DNA from: Pelagibacterium luteolum
GTDB lineage: Bacteria > Pseudomonadota > Alphaproteobacteria > Rhizobiales > Devosiaceae
Direction of reading: 5' to 3'
DNA length: 64,000 nucleotides
Assembly (NCBI RefSeq): GCF_900100665.1
Contig: NZ_FNCS01000001.1
Coordinates: 291,109 to 355,108 of the forward strand
Shown here: positions 28,182 through 36,375 of the stretch, piece after piece
How the letters are laid out: every line of letters begins with the position of its first letter
Numbering within the stretch: position 1 is the first letter of the stretch
Program-made: the position numbers and the translations under genes
The notes under the pieces: generated by a model
Seen by the model: only the letters and a program-made list of their open reading frames with translations
What the model was told of the DNA's origin: nothing
Database searches by the model: none

Positions 28182-29033
28182 CTACCTGTTCCAGGCAACG
28201 GTTTTCTGTGTCTGCTCACCTAGCCCTTCGATACCCAGTCGCATGGTCTGCCCCGGCTTGAGATAGACAGGTTCAGGCTTGATCCCCATGCCAACGCCCG
28301 GGGGCGTCCCGGTGGTGATGATATCTCCCGGTTGCAGGCTCATGAACTGCGAGATGTAGCTGACGACATGAGCCACGCCAAACACCATCGTCTTGGTCGA
28401 GCCATTTTGATAGCGGTGTCCATCAACCTCTAGCCACATAGCGAGATTCTGCGGATCGGCAATTTCATCCTTGGTCACCAAATAAGGACCGATGGGGCCG
28501 AACGTATCAGCGGACTTGCCCTTTACCCATTGGCCTGACCGCTTGGTCTGGAATTCGCGCTCCGAGAGATCGTTGACGACGCAATAGCCCACCACATGTT
28601 CAAGCGCATTAGCCTCGTCGACGTATCGGGCCTCCTTGCCGATGACCACGCCCAGTTCGACCTCCCAATCGGTCTGGCTAGAATTTTTGGGAATGATCAC
28701 GTCATCATTCGGTCCACAGATCGCGCTGGTCGCCTTCATGAACAGCACCGGCTCCTTGGGTACGTCAAGCCCGCTCTCGGCGGCATGGTCGGCATAGTTG
28801 AGCCCCACGCAAATGAACTTTCCGACCCGTCCCACGCACGGACCGATCCGGTTGGAAGTGTCGAGTTCCGGCAATGCGGATAAGTCTGTCGCGGCGATCT
28901 TCTCTAACCCTTCGGGCGTCAGCGCTTCTCCCGCTACATCCTCGATCAGACCAGACAGATCCCTTATCGTGCCATCCGAATGCAGCACCGCCGGCTTTTC
29001 GGCGCCCTTTGGCCCGACCCTCATGAGCTTCAT
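28182..29033 (-). CDS. Fumarylacetoacetate hydrolase-family protein (2,4-diketo-3-deoxy acid hydrolase-like)
   Basis: A 283-residue FAH-fold enzyme. The metal site is visible as DWEVELGVVIG (Glu-x-Glu) and NDLSEREFQ (Asp); CVGLNYADHAAE with its His and TGTPPGVGMG are further class marks. The closest functional types cleave or hydrate 2,4-dioxo acids, such as 2,4-diketo-3-deoxy-L-fuconate hydrolase, or act as ureidoglycolate lyase. It is the last gene of a minus-strand operon that also holds a BDH2-like SDR (29070), the usual partner in the L-fuconate pathway. The exact substrate is open because the importer of this operon is an amino-acid type. Confidence 0.8.
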   Translation of the reverse strand: MKLMRVGPKGAEKPAVLHSDGTIRDLSGLIEDVAGEALTPEGLEKIAATDLSALPELDTSNRIGPCVGRVGKFICVGLNYADHAAESGLDVPKEPVLFMKATSAICGPNDDVIIPKNSSQTDWEVELGVVIGKEARYVDEANALEHVVGYCVVNDLSEREFQTKRSGQWVKGKSADTFGPIGPYLVTKDEIADPQNLAMWLEVDGHRYQNGSTKTMVFGVAHVVSYISQFMSLQPGDIITTGTPPGVGMGIKPEPVYLKPGQTMRLGIEGLGEQTQKTVAWNR

Positions 29034-29069
29034 AGTCTTCTTGTCTCCTGTGTTCGATTTCTGGGCACG

Positions 29070-29801
29070 CTAGGTCGTCCAGCCGCCGTCGATGACATAA
29101 ACCTGCCCGGTGGTGTAGGTTGCACCGGCGAGATAGACGGCAAGGTCGGCAATCTCTTCGGCGGTTCCGAGCCGGCCGATCGGCTGGCGGGCGACGAACG
29201 CGGCACGCGCCGCATCATAGTCTCCAGTCGCCCGCAATCGGTCCTGAAGTGAGGGGCTGTCGACGGTCCCAGGCGCAATCGCATTGCAGCGAATACCCCG
29301 ACCAACGAAATCAGATGCCACCGACTTGGTCAGCCCGATTACTGCAGCCTTGGAGGCCGTATAGGCGAACCGATTGGGCACGCCCGTCACCGACGATGCC
29401 ACCGAACTCATATTGATGATCGCCCCGTCCCCGCGCTCCAACATTCCTGGCAGCACGGCCTTTATGGTTCGCATCTGGGCTTTGAAATTTAGTTCAAACG
29501 CAAAGTCGATGTCGGCCTCGCTTGCCTCCAGCACAGTACCGCCATGAACCACCCCGGCGCAGTTAAACAATATGTCGACCGCGCCGATATCATCAACGAG
29601 TGCAGAAATCGCCTCGGTCGAAAGCACGTCCAGCACACGTGTTTCGATATCGGCCTCTCCATCGAGTTCGAGGAGCAATCTAGCGTTGATGTCGGTTGCG
29701 ATGACGCGCGCACCGGCAGCTGCAAACGCCAACGCGGACGCTCGCCCGATGCCCTGCGCCGCTGCCGTGATCAGACAAGTCTTGCCCGCTATATCCGCCA
29801 T
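29070..29801 (-). CDS. SDR oxidoreductase, 2-keto-3-deoxy-L-fuconate dehydrogenase / BDH2-like
   Basis: A 243-residue short-chain dehydrogenase. The cofactor motif is TAAAQGIGRASAL (residues 10-22), and an Asp in ATDINARL after strand 2 indicates NAD preference. Catalytic Ser is in INMSSVASS, and Tyr/Lys in YTASKAA. The short spacing and NRFAYTASK match BDH2-like proteins, which include 2-keto-3-deoxy-L-fuconate dehydrogenases and 4-oxoproline reductase. GTG at 29807 and two ATGs (29804, 29801) compete as starts; the third is best spaced from AGGGAAG. It sits directly upstream of the FAH gene. Confidence 0.8.
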   Translation of the reverse strand: MADIAGKTCLITAAAQGIGRASALAFAAAGARVIATDINARLLLELDGEADIETRVLDVLSTEAISALVDDIGAVDILFNCAGVVHGGTVLEASEADIDFAFELNFKAQMRTIKAVLPGMLERGDGAIINMSSVASSVTGVPNRFAYTASKAAVIGLTKSVASDFVGRGIRCNAIAPGTVDSPSLQDRLRATGDYDAARAAFVARQPIGRLGTAEEIADLAVYLAGATYTTGQVYVIDGGWTT

Positions 29802-29811
29802 CATCACTTCC

Positions 29812-30573
29812 CTATTTCATGATCCAGCCGCCGTCGACATTTAGCGTCTGTCCGGTAATGAACGCAGATGCATCCGAGCACAAGAACATCAGCGCGTTGG
29901 CAATGTCGTCGGGTCGACCCCGGCGCTTGATGGCTTGGCTGTCAATGATACGTTTTTCATAGGCTTCCCGATCGGGATGGATCGCCTCCGCATCGGTAGG
30001 GAACGCGCCAGGGGCCAACGCATTGGCAGTGATCCCATATACGCCGAACTCGCGCGCCCATCCTCTAGCTAGCCCGACCAACGCCATCTTGCTTTGGACA
30101 TAGGGCACAAGATTGTCCCACGCGCCCGCAACTGTGATCGACGAGACGTTGACGATCCGACCCCAGCCTTTGGCCCTCATGGCCGGCAGCGCCGCCATAA
30201 CGCAGACGATTGCCGCCTCAACATTGATTCTGTGAACCAATTGCATCTCGTCGAGAGTGAACTCTTCGAACGGCTTGGAAGGATATATCGCGGCATTGTT
30301 GATGACGATGTCGAACCCATCACCCTGCGCCGTCAGCGTATCGAGCGACTTTCGCAGGCCGTTCAGATCGGACAGGTCGCACACAACAACATCCAATCCC
30401 TCGCGCTCATGGGCGGCCGTTCTGAGTTGAGCGACCTTACTCGGATCGTTGTCCAGCACCACAACCTGGGCACCGGCGTCGAGCAACTTAAGCGTCGTGG
30501 GCAGGCCAAGTCCACCGGCAGCACCCGTATAGAGCACTCGCTTTCCCGCCAACGATCCAAAGCGATCGCCCAT
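29812..30573 (-). CDS. SDR family oxidoreductase
   Basis: A 253-residue dehydrogenase with nucleotide motif TGAAGGLGLPTTL, an Asp in VVLDNDPSK (NAD type), Ser in VNVSSITVAG and the catalytic YVQSK. It ends in the common TLNVDGGWIMK. GGGGAGG precedes its ATG. It is followed after ten bases by the second SDR, so the operon has two successive dehydrogenase steps or two substrate stereoisomers. A sugar-acid or hydroxy-amino-acid substrate is inferred from context only. Confidence 0.83.
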   Translation of the reverse strand: MGDRFGSLAGKRVLYTGAAGGLGLPTTLKLLDAGAQVVVLDNDPSKVAQLRTAAHEREGLDVVVCDLSDLNGLRKSLDTLTAQGDGFDIVINNAAIYPSKPFEEFTLDEMQLVHRINVEAAIVCVMAALPAMRAKGWGRIVNVSSITVAGAWDNLVPYVQSKMALVGLARGWAREFGVYGITANALAPGAFPTDAEAIHPDREAYEKRIIDSQAIKRRGRPDDIANALMFLCSDASAFITGQTLNVDGGWIMK

Positions 30574-30630
30574 CTACGCCTCCCCGCCTGTCATCCCGAG
30601 CTTAGCTGGACCGGCAGCAATCTCAAAGCT

Positions 30631-31569
30631 CTAGAAGTGCTTTGCGGTAATCGACGTCGGCGGCTCCTGGCCGGCAAGGTAAGCATCGACATTGTCTTTC
30701 ACCAACTGCGCCATGGCGGTACGGGTCTCGATCGTCGCACTGCCCACGTGCGGCACAAGAAAGACATTGTCGAGCTTGGCGAACCGCGGGTCGATCCTTG
30801 GCTCGTTCAGAAAAACATCAAGCCCAGCGCCGGCAATCGATCTGGCTTCCAGCGCGTCGAGCAGCGCGACTTCGTCTATAACGCTCCCACGCGCTATATT
30901 GACCACAAACCCGTCCCGACCCAGCGCTTCGAGCACGCTTGTGTCGATCAATCCTTGGGTTTCGCCAGTTGCTGCAACCGCCACAACCAGCACATCTGCC
31001 CATTCGGCCAATGCGACGGGGGTCGAAAACGTCGTCCAGCCGGCAACCGATTTTTCGCTCCGGTTCCAGAAGCCGATATCCATCTTGAACGCCTGCGCGC
31101 GCTCCCCGATCGCCCGCCCAATGGCGCCCAGTCCGACAATACCGATCCTCTTGCCCTTGAGCGAGCGCCCCAATGGCAGCGTCTTGCCCTCAGCCCACTC
31201 GCCCGAGCGCACGAAATCCTGACCGCGCCCGAGATCGCGTAGCACTGCGAGGGTGAGCCCCAGTGCCATGTCAGCCACATCGTCGGTCAACACCCCAAGC
31301 GTCGTCGCCACATGGATGCGCCGCGCGGCACACAAATCGAGATCGATCTGATCCGTGCCGACCCCATTAACCGCAATCAATTCGAGTTTGGGCAGCTTTT
31401 CGATCCATGCGGCTTCGATTCCCAATCCGCCATTGGTTAGCGCCACGCGAAAATCTCCGAGCCGCTCTTGTGCTTTAGCATCGTCGGCCGAAATCAGCTC
31501 ATAACGCTCAGCCATTTGCGAGCCGATTGGCTCGATCAGAGTATCAAATGTCAGGATTGGTTCGGCCAT
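30631..31569 (-). CDS. D-2-hydroxyacid dehydrogenase (glyoxylate/hydroxypyruvate reductase-like)
   Basis: A 312-residue NAD(P)-dependent enzyme. The cofactor motif is GIVGLGAIGRAIGERA near residue 145. Catalytic Arg lies in VNIARGSVID, Glu in FLNEPRIDP and His in VPHVGSATIET. The N-terminal part resembles the hydroxypyruvate-reductase branch. It lies between the ABC ATPase and the SDR genes in one orientation, so it probably reduces a 2-oxo acid intermediate formed from the imported compound. Confidence 0.86.
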   Translation of the reverse strand: MAEPILTFDTLIEPIGSQMAERYELISADDAKAQERLGDFRVALTNGGLGIEAAWIEKLPKLELIAVNGVGTDQIDLDLCAARRIHVATTLGVLTDDVADMALGLTLAVLRDLGRGQDFVRSGEWAEGKTLPLGRSLKGKRIGIVGLGAIGRAIGERAQAFKMDIGFWNRSEKSVAGWTTFSTPVALAEWADVLVVAVAATGETQGLIDTSVLEALGRDGFVVNIARGSVIDEVALLDALEARSIAGAGLDVFLNEPRIDPRFAKLDNVFLVPHVGSATIETRTAMAQLVKDNVDAYLAGQEPPTSITAKHF

Positions 31570-31612
31570 TAGATGCCTCTAAAAATGTTGGTCGAGGATG
31601 TCAGATTGGGGA

Positions 31613-32380
31613 CTAGTGACTAATCTGTCCCAGGAAGGTTCTGGTGCGCTCGTTCTGCGGATTGGAGAAGAAGCTCTCGGGCTCGCCAACCTCGACAATT
31701 TCGCCCTTGTCCATGAAGATCACCCGGTCAGCAACCTTGCGGGCAAAGCCCATCTCGTGGGTAACAACAAGCATGGTCATTCCCTCGCTCGCCAGATCGA
31801 TCATTGTGTCGAGCACCTCGTTGACCATTTCTGGATCGAGCGCCGATGTCGGCTCATCGAACAGCATGATTTTCGGGTTCATGCACAGGGCTCGCGCGAT
31901 CGCCACACGTTGCTGCTGCCCACCCGAAAGCTGCGCTGGATATTTTTCCGCCTGCTCGGGGATGCGCACGCGCTCGAGATATGTGCGCGCTGTCTTTTCC
32001 GCCTCGTCTTTCGACACGCCGCGTACCTTGATTGGCGCGAGCATGCAGTTTTCCAGAACCGTCATATGCGGAAACAGATTGAACTGCTGGAACACCATCC
32101 CGACGTCGCGGCGGATTTTCTCGACGTTTTTCGGCCCGGCGGTCAATTCAATCCCGTCGACGGTGATCGTCCCGTCCTGAACCGTTTCGAGCTGGTTGAT
32201 ACAGCGGATCAGCGTCGATTTACCCGACCCTGACGGGCCGCACACGACGATCTTCTCGCCGCGCGCGACCGTCAGGTCGATGGATTTGAGGGCATGAAAT
32301 TCGCCGTACCACTTTTCGACACCGGCCATCTTCACAGCTGCATTGCCATCAATGTTTTGAGCGGTAACGACCATTTCCAT
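31613..32380 (-). CDS. Amino-acid ABC transporter ATP-binding protein
   Basis: A 255-residue GlnQ-type ATPase. Walker A is GPSGSGKST, the signature [17 protein letters not shown], Walker [14 protein letters not shown], and the switch His lies in [12 protein letters not shown]. Two nearby ATGs (32380 and 32374) share an AAAGGG site; I keep the first. It lies downstream of its binding protein and two permeases, the reverse of the gene order in the hydroxyproline importer, so the two systems are not simple duplicates. Confidence 0.91.
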   Translation of the reverse strand: MEMVVTAQNIDGNAAVKMAGVEKWYGEFHALKSIDLTVARGEKIVVCGPSGSGKSTLIRCINQLETVQDGTITVDGIELTAGPKNVEKIRRDVGMVFQQFNLFPHMTVLENCMLAPIKVRGVSKDEAEKTARTYLERVRIPEQAEKYPAQLSGGQQQRVAIARALCMNPKIMLFDEPTSALDPEMVNEVLDTMIDLASEGMTMLVVTHEMGFARKVADRVIFMDKGEIVEVGEPESFFSNPQNERTRTFLGQISH

Positions 32381-32451
32381 GCCCTTTCTGGCACTTGAGC
32401 TTGGGGCAAAGGTTCACTGCCCGGCCCTAAGCTCAACTTAGCTATGTCTAC

Positions 32452-33252
32452 TTAGTCGCCCGAGACGACGAACTCAGGCAACGGACCGCCCACCCATTCT
32501 TCGTGCAACGCGTTGATGGAGCCATCGGCTTTGACGCGCGTCAGGAAGTCGTTGATGTAGTCAAGCAACTCATCGCTGCCAGGACGCACGGCAATCGCCT
32601 GGCTCTGCTGACGCAGCGAGAACTTGGTATCGAAACGATCAGGCGCCATAGCCTCGATCTGACTGATCACAACGTTTGAGCCGCCCATCAGCGGGGTCTG
32701 GCCAGACAGCAGCGCCTGAACCGCCGTCGCGTCATCGTCGAAACGCTGGATATTGGCATCGGCCGGTGCGATTTCGGTGATTGCGGTATCCTGTGTCGAA
32801 GCGCGGGCAACGGCAATATTCTGGCCTGAAAGCCCTTCCGGCCCGCTCACATCGAGACCAGCGTCTCCGAATACGAAGATTTCGATACCGGCATATGGCT
32901 CGGAAAAGTCCACCTGCTCGGCGCGTTCTGGAGTGATGCCCAGCGAAGCAACGAGAATATCGACCTGATTGGAGACCAGATAAGGAATGCGGTTCGGACC
33001 GGTCACAGGGACAAGATTGAGCTCTACGCCCATGTCGTCGGCCAGAAGCCGAGCCACGTCGGCGTCATATCCATCGGGATTTCCCGCTTCATCGAGGATG
33101 CCGAACGGTGGAAAGTCGACGAGAAGGCCGATATTGACCGTCCCACGCGACTGGATTTCGTCCGGCGTCTGGGCCGCGACCGGCCCCGCCACAAACCCCA
33201 CCGCCAGCGCCGCGGCGCCCGCCAGAGCCAGAACAGTTTTGCATGTTTTCAT
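32452..33252 (-). CDS. Amino-acid ABC transporter substrate-binding protein (family 3)
   Basis: A 266-residue secreted protein with a signal peptide ending at GPVAAQ (about residue 27). The mature protein begins with SRGTVNIGLLVDFPPFG and contains GYDADVARLLADDMG and DILVASLGITPERAEQ, the ligand-site segments of this family. The frame is open upstream to 33885, but that part is antisense-like and overlaps a permease, so the ATG at 33252 (AGGGAGAG site) is the start. It is the third gene of the operon, after the permeases. Confidence 0.88.
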   Translation of the reverse strand: MKTCKTVLALAGAAALAVGFVAGPVAAQTPDEIQSRGTVNIGLLVDFPPFGILDEAGNPDGYDADVARLLADDMGVELNLVPVTGPNRIPYLVSNQVDILVASLGITPERAEQVDFSEPYAGIEIFVFGDAGLDVSGPEGLSGQNIAVARASTQDTAITEIAPADANIQRFDDDATAVQALLSGQTPLMGGSNVVISQIEAMAPDRFDTKFSLRQQSQAIAVRPGSDELLDYINDFLTRVKADGSINALHEEWVGGPLPEFVVSGD

Positions 33253-33281
33253 TTTACTCTCTCCCTTGGGTTGAAAACTTT

Positions 33282-33938
33282 TCAGCGCGCAGTCGCTATT
33301 GCGAAGCGGCCTTCCAAATGCCGCGCCCACAGGGAAAGCGGCCAGCACAGGATGAAATAGAGCGCCGCCACCAGCGAAAAGACCGTCAGCGGCTGGAACG
33401 TTGCGTTGTTGATGATCTGCCCGGCCCGCGTCAGCTCCACGAACCCGATGATCGAGGCAAGCGATGTGCCCTTGATCAACTGCACGAGAAATCCAACAGT
33501 CGGCGCTACCGAAATCTTTGCCGCCTGGGGCAAAATGATATGGCTCATGCGATCGCGATAGCCGAGCCCCAGTGCCCAGCTTGCCTCGGACTGCCCCGAG
33601 GGCACCGCCTCGATACACCCGCGCCAGATTTCGCCAAGATAAGCCGAAGCGTGCAGCGTCAGCGCGATCGCCGCCGCCACCCATGGATTGATCCCGACGC
33701 CGAAAATGTTGAGCCCGAAAAACACGAGAAACAGCTGCATCAGCAGCGGCGTACCCTGGAACACCCGGATGAATGCCAGAGCGAAGTAGCGCAGCGGCCT
33801 GATCGGTGACACCCGCGCCAGCGCAATGGCGATTCCGCCCGCCGCACCCCCGGCAAACGCCACCGCCGAGAGCAGGAGCGTCCACTGCACCGCCATGACA
33901 ATATACCAGACTTCATTGGGGCCGAAGGTTCTAAACAT
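33282..33938 (-). CDS. Amino-acid ABC transporter permease
   Basis: A 218-residue HisM-type permease. The coupling loop is GEIWRGCIEAVPSGQSEASWALG, followed by HIILPQAAKISVAPTVG. Four to five helices are visible, the first at about residues 13-37. GGGGAGGA lies seven bases before the ATG at 33938. It is separated from the first permease by 12 bases and forms the channel with it. Confidence 0.9.
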   Translation of the reverse strand: MFRTFGPNEVWYIVMAVQWTLLLSAVAFAGGAAGGIAIALARVSPIRPLRYFALAFIRVFQGTPLLMQLFLVFFGLNIFGVGINPWVAAAIALTLHASAYLGEIWRGCIEAVPSGQSEASWALGLGYRDRMSHIILPQAAKISVAPTVGFLVQLIKGTSLASIIGFVELTRAGQIINNATFQPLTVFSLVAALYFILCWPLSLWARHLEGRFAIATAR

Positions 33939-33950
33939 TCCCGTCCTCCC

Positions 33951-34622
33951 CTAACGCGCCAACGGATAGCGGAACGCCGTCCGCCCAATGAACGAGAACA
34001 GCCCCGAAAACCCAAGCGACAGAACGAAATACATCGCCGTGATCACGAGATAGACTTCGAACGCCGCAAAGGTCGCCGACTGGATATTGTTGCCCGCAGC
34101 CGCAAGGTCGGTCGCCGAAATGGCCGACACCACCGACGATGTCAGCATCAGATAGATGAACTGGCTGGTCAGCGCCGGATAGATGGTCCGCAACGCCGGT
34201 TTCAAGATGATATAGCGGAAGATCTGGTGCCCCTTGAGCCCCAGCGCCTTGCCGGCCTCCACCTGCCCGCGATTGATAGACTCGATCCCGGCCCTCACGA
34301 TCTCGGTGGCATACGCCCCGACGTTGACCGACAGCGCGACAAGAGCCGCCGTGTTGGGATCGAACCGGATCCCCAGCGCAGGTAGCGAAAAATAGATAAA
34401 GAAGATCTGCACGAGAAACGGCGTATTGCGGATCACCTCGATATAGACATTGACCAGCCACGCCAGCGGCTTGATACCGGCGGTCTTGGCCGCTGCACAC
34501 GGAATGGCGATCAGCGTCCCGATCAGGATCGCCCCGACGCTCAGCTGAATCGTGATCAGCGCGCCATAGATCAACTGGTCGAAATTGTTGATCACCGGCG
34601 CGAAATTGAACTGATAGTTCAC
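33951..34622 (-). CDS. Amino-acid ABC transporter permease
   Basis: A 223-residue HisQ-type permease that begins the operon. GTG start at 34622 is supported by GGAGGAG. The loop TEIVRAGIESINRGQVEAGKALG and the early VIRNTPFLVQIFFIYFSLP are diagnostic of polar amino-acid permeases. About 35 bases upstream lies the 16-bp palindrome at 34658-34673, the likely binding site of the LacI protein encoded next to it. Confidence 0.9.
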   Translation of the reverse strand: MNYQFNFAPVINNFDQLIYGALITIQLSVGAILIGTLIAIPCAAAKTAGIKPLAWLVNVYIEVIRNTPFLVQIFFIYFSLPALGIRFDPNTAALVALSVNVGAYATEIVRAGIESINRGQVEAGKALGLKGHQIFRYIILKPALRTIYPALTSQFIYLMLTSSVVSAISATDLAAAGNNIQSATFAAFEVYLVITAMYFVLSLGFSGLFSFIGRTAFRYPLAR

Positions 34623-34657
34623 GCGCTCACTCCTCCCCGCAGCTCTCCTGGCCGCGA

Positions 34658-34673
34658 TTTAGATCGATCTAAA
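34658..34673. promoter_or_regulatory. LacI-type operator upstream of the ABC/SDR operon
   Basis: TTTAGATCGATCTAAA is a perfect 16-bp palindrome with a central CG, the form expected for a LacI-family dimer. It lies 35 bases before the first permease. A near-identical copy occurs at 35958-35973 ahead of the adjacent lacI-type gene, which supports autoregulation plus control of this operon. Confidence 0.75.
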
Positions 34674-34830
34674 AGCTAAAGCTGCCGAGAGTCAAGCCCA
34701 GCGTCCGGCCCATCTCGGCGCTGCAAGGTCCCCCTCATCGGCCTGCCGGCCACCGCATCCCATAGGGAGAGGGCTTCTCACCGACACCGCCGAAGGATGT
34801 CTAACCACCCGACAAACGCAGCCTGACTCC

Positions 34831-34848
34831 CTCTCCCTCGGGGGAGAG
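34831..34848. repeat. Short palindromic intergenic repeat (CTCTCCC...GGGAGAG)
   Basis: CTCTCCC at 34831-34837 pairs with GGGAGAG at 34842-34848 around TCGG. A related GGGAGAGGGC lies near 34763. The motif looks like the small GC-rich palindromes scattered between genes of this bacterial order. It falls in the 220-base non-coding stretch between lacI and its target operon, and may act as a terminator for lacI. Confidence 0.45.
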
Positions 34849-34894
34849 GAGCCTTAGCAAGTCCGACAGGCCGTACCGTCTACCAACCAAAGCT

Positions 34895-35923
34895 CTACCC
34901 CCGAACCGCCCCCACCGATGCTCGTTCAACGAAATGCGTCGGCACCGTCAAAATCTCTACATCCGCATCCGGCGTCTCGATCCGACGCAGCAACAGCCGT
35001 GCCGCCAGCACCCCGATTTCTCCCGGCTCGGTCGCGACTGACGCCAGACCCGGCCGCACAAGATCAGTCTCGGCAACATTGTCGAACCCAATCAGCGACA
35101 CGTCGCGCCCCGGCACCACCCCATGGTCGGAAAATCCCCAATGCAGGCCCAGCCCGATAACGTCATTGTGGCAGATCCACGCGGTCGGCGCGTCCGCCGC
35201 CCCAGCCATCCGCGCGGCCAGCGCCGCCGCCTCGGCATGGGTGGGCGCAATCTCGATTTCGGTCACGGCCTGCAGCCCATGCCGCGCCATCGCAGCCCGA
35301 AACGCCACCAGCCGTTCGTCATGCGCCGAATGATAAAGATTGGCTGTCACGAACCCGACCCTGTCGTGCCCAAGTTCGGCCAGCCGCGCCACAGCCCCAT
35401 CCATACCGCCGCGCTGGTCCATCCCCGCATAGTCGACGGCCCCGCCACCAACTGTCCGCAACGCCTCGACCACCGGCATGCCCCAGCGTTTCAGTCGTGG
35501 CACGAAATCATCCCCCGTTCCCGCCGCCGGACATACGATCAGCCCGTCTACCCCATGCTCACGCATGCGCGTCACGAACCCATCCTGCTTGGCCGGCGAT
35601 TCCCCCGAATGCGCGATGAACGTTGCCAGTCCCGCGCCATCGACAATCCTGTCGATTCCCGCCAGCAGCACGCCGAAAAATGGATTTGAAAGGTTGGGAA
35701 TGATCACACCGATCGTGCGGCTGCGCGCCGCCCGCATGCCCGCCGCCCCGACATTATAGACATAGCCGACGTCGATCATCGCCGCTTCCACCGCCGCGCG
35801 CGTTTCAGCACCCACCAGCGGGCTCTTGCGCACCACAAGCGACGCCGTGGCACGCGAGACGCCGGCCTTCTTGGCAACATCCATGAGAGTGGGGCGCGTC
35901 TGCCGCGCCGATTTCTCGCCCAT
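34895..35923 (-). CDS. LacI family transcriptional regulator
   Basis: A 342-residue repressor. The N-terminal helix-turn-helix and hinge read TLMDVAKKAGVSRATASLVVRKSPLVGAETRAAV in pieces typical of LacI. A periplasmic-binding-like effector domain follows, with TIGVIIPNLSNPFF, the LIGFDNVAE segment and a C-terminal AARLLLRRIE. GAGGGAGG lies just ahead of two ATGs (35926 and 35923); the second has better spacing. It probably controls the downstream amino-acid importer/SDR/FAH operon through the twin palindromes at 34658 and 35958. Confidence 0.88.
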   Translation of the reverse strand: MGEKSARQTRPTLMDVAKKAGVSRATASLVVRKSPLVGAETRAAVEAAMIDVGYVYNVGAAGMRAARSRTIGVIIPNLSNPFFGVLLAGIDRIVDGAGLATFIAHSGESPAKQDGFVTRMREHGVDGLIVCPAAGTGDDFVPRLKRWGMPVVEALRTVGGGAVDYAGMDQRGGMDGAVARLAELGHDRVGFVTANLYHSAHDERLVAFRAAMARHGLQAVTEIEIAPTHAEAAALAARMAGAADAPTAWICHNDVIGLGLHWGFSDHGVVPGRDVSLIGFDNVAETDLVRPGLASVATEPGEIGVLAARLLLRRIETPDADVEILTVPTHFVERASVGAVRG

Positions 35924-35957
35924 CATCCTCCCTCGACCCCAACGCAACCGCCGGATT

Positions 35958-35973
35958 TTTAGATCGATCCAAG
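35958..35973. promoter_or_regulatory. LacI-type operator upstream of the lacI-like gene
   Basis: TTTAGATCGATCCAAG matches the perfect palindrome at 34658-34673 in 14 of 16 positions. Its place, about 35 bases before the lacI-type start, suggests autorepression. Confidence 0.7.
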
Positions 35974-36078
35974 GTCTAGGATGGCAAGCTGGCGCGCACT
36001 TGGCAACTCTCTCCATTCACAAGGGAACGGAGCGCGCCACTGCATCATTTCCCTTGTGACACCCAAGGAGTGCCCATC

Positions 36079-36252
36079 ATGACAGCGCCCGATCCAACCT
36101 CCCCGCTCGGCGACACACCGCCTCCCGAACCTCATCCCCGCCCTGGCCGCCCTGTTCCGCCTACCCCAGAGCCCCAGCCCGAAAACGACGTCCCCGGAAA
36201 CCCGCCATCGCCAGCCCCGGACGTCGAATTCCCCGAACCCCCACTGCGCTAG
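36079..36252 (+). CDS. Small proline-rich protein, 57 residues
   Basis: I do not recognise a family. The frame begins at ATG 36079 with AAGGAG eight bases before it, a good ribosome site. The product is about one-third proline, acidic to neutral, with no hydrophobic segment and no cysteine; repeated PP, PEP and PQP steps suggest a disordered chain. It is divergent from the lacI gene and alone in its orientation. A GTG at 36070 overlaps the ribosome site and is less likely. Short length means coding is not certain. Confidence 0.5.
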   Translation: MTAPDPTSPLGDTPPPEPHPRPGRPVPPTPEPQPENDVPGNPPSPAPDVEFPEPPLR

Positions 36253-36375
36253 GTCGATTCCGTTGCTGGACCTCGGAAATATATCCCGGGGGCCCGTTAC
36301 TCTTGGATCGGCTTAATAGCCCATGCAGCGCCAGCCAAGCCCCCAGCATCAGCGGGATGCCAAAATACTTCAGCC

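Noticed and set aside
30094..31242. 382-codon plus-strand frame over the SDR and hydroxyacid dehydrogenase genes
   Set aside because: Arg/His-rich antisense sequence crossing a gene boundary.
33253..33885. N-terminal extension of the family 3 binding protein
   Set aside because: It overlaps a permease and replaces a good signal peptide; the ATG at 33252 is supported.
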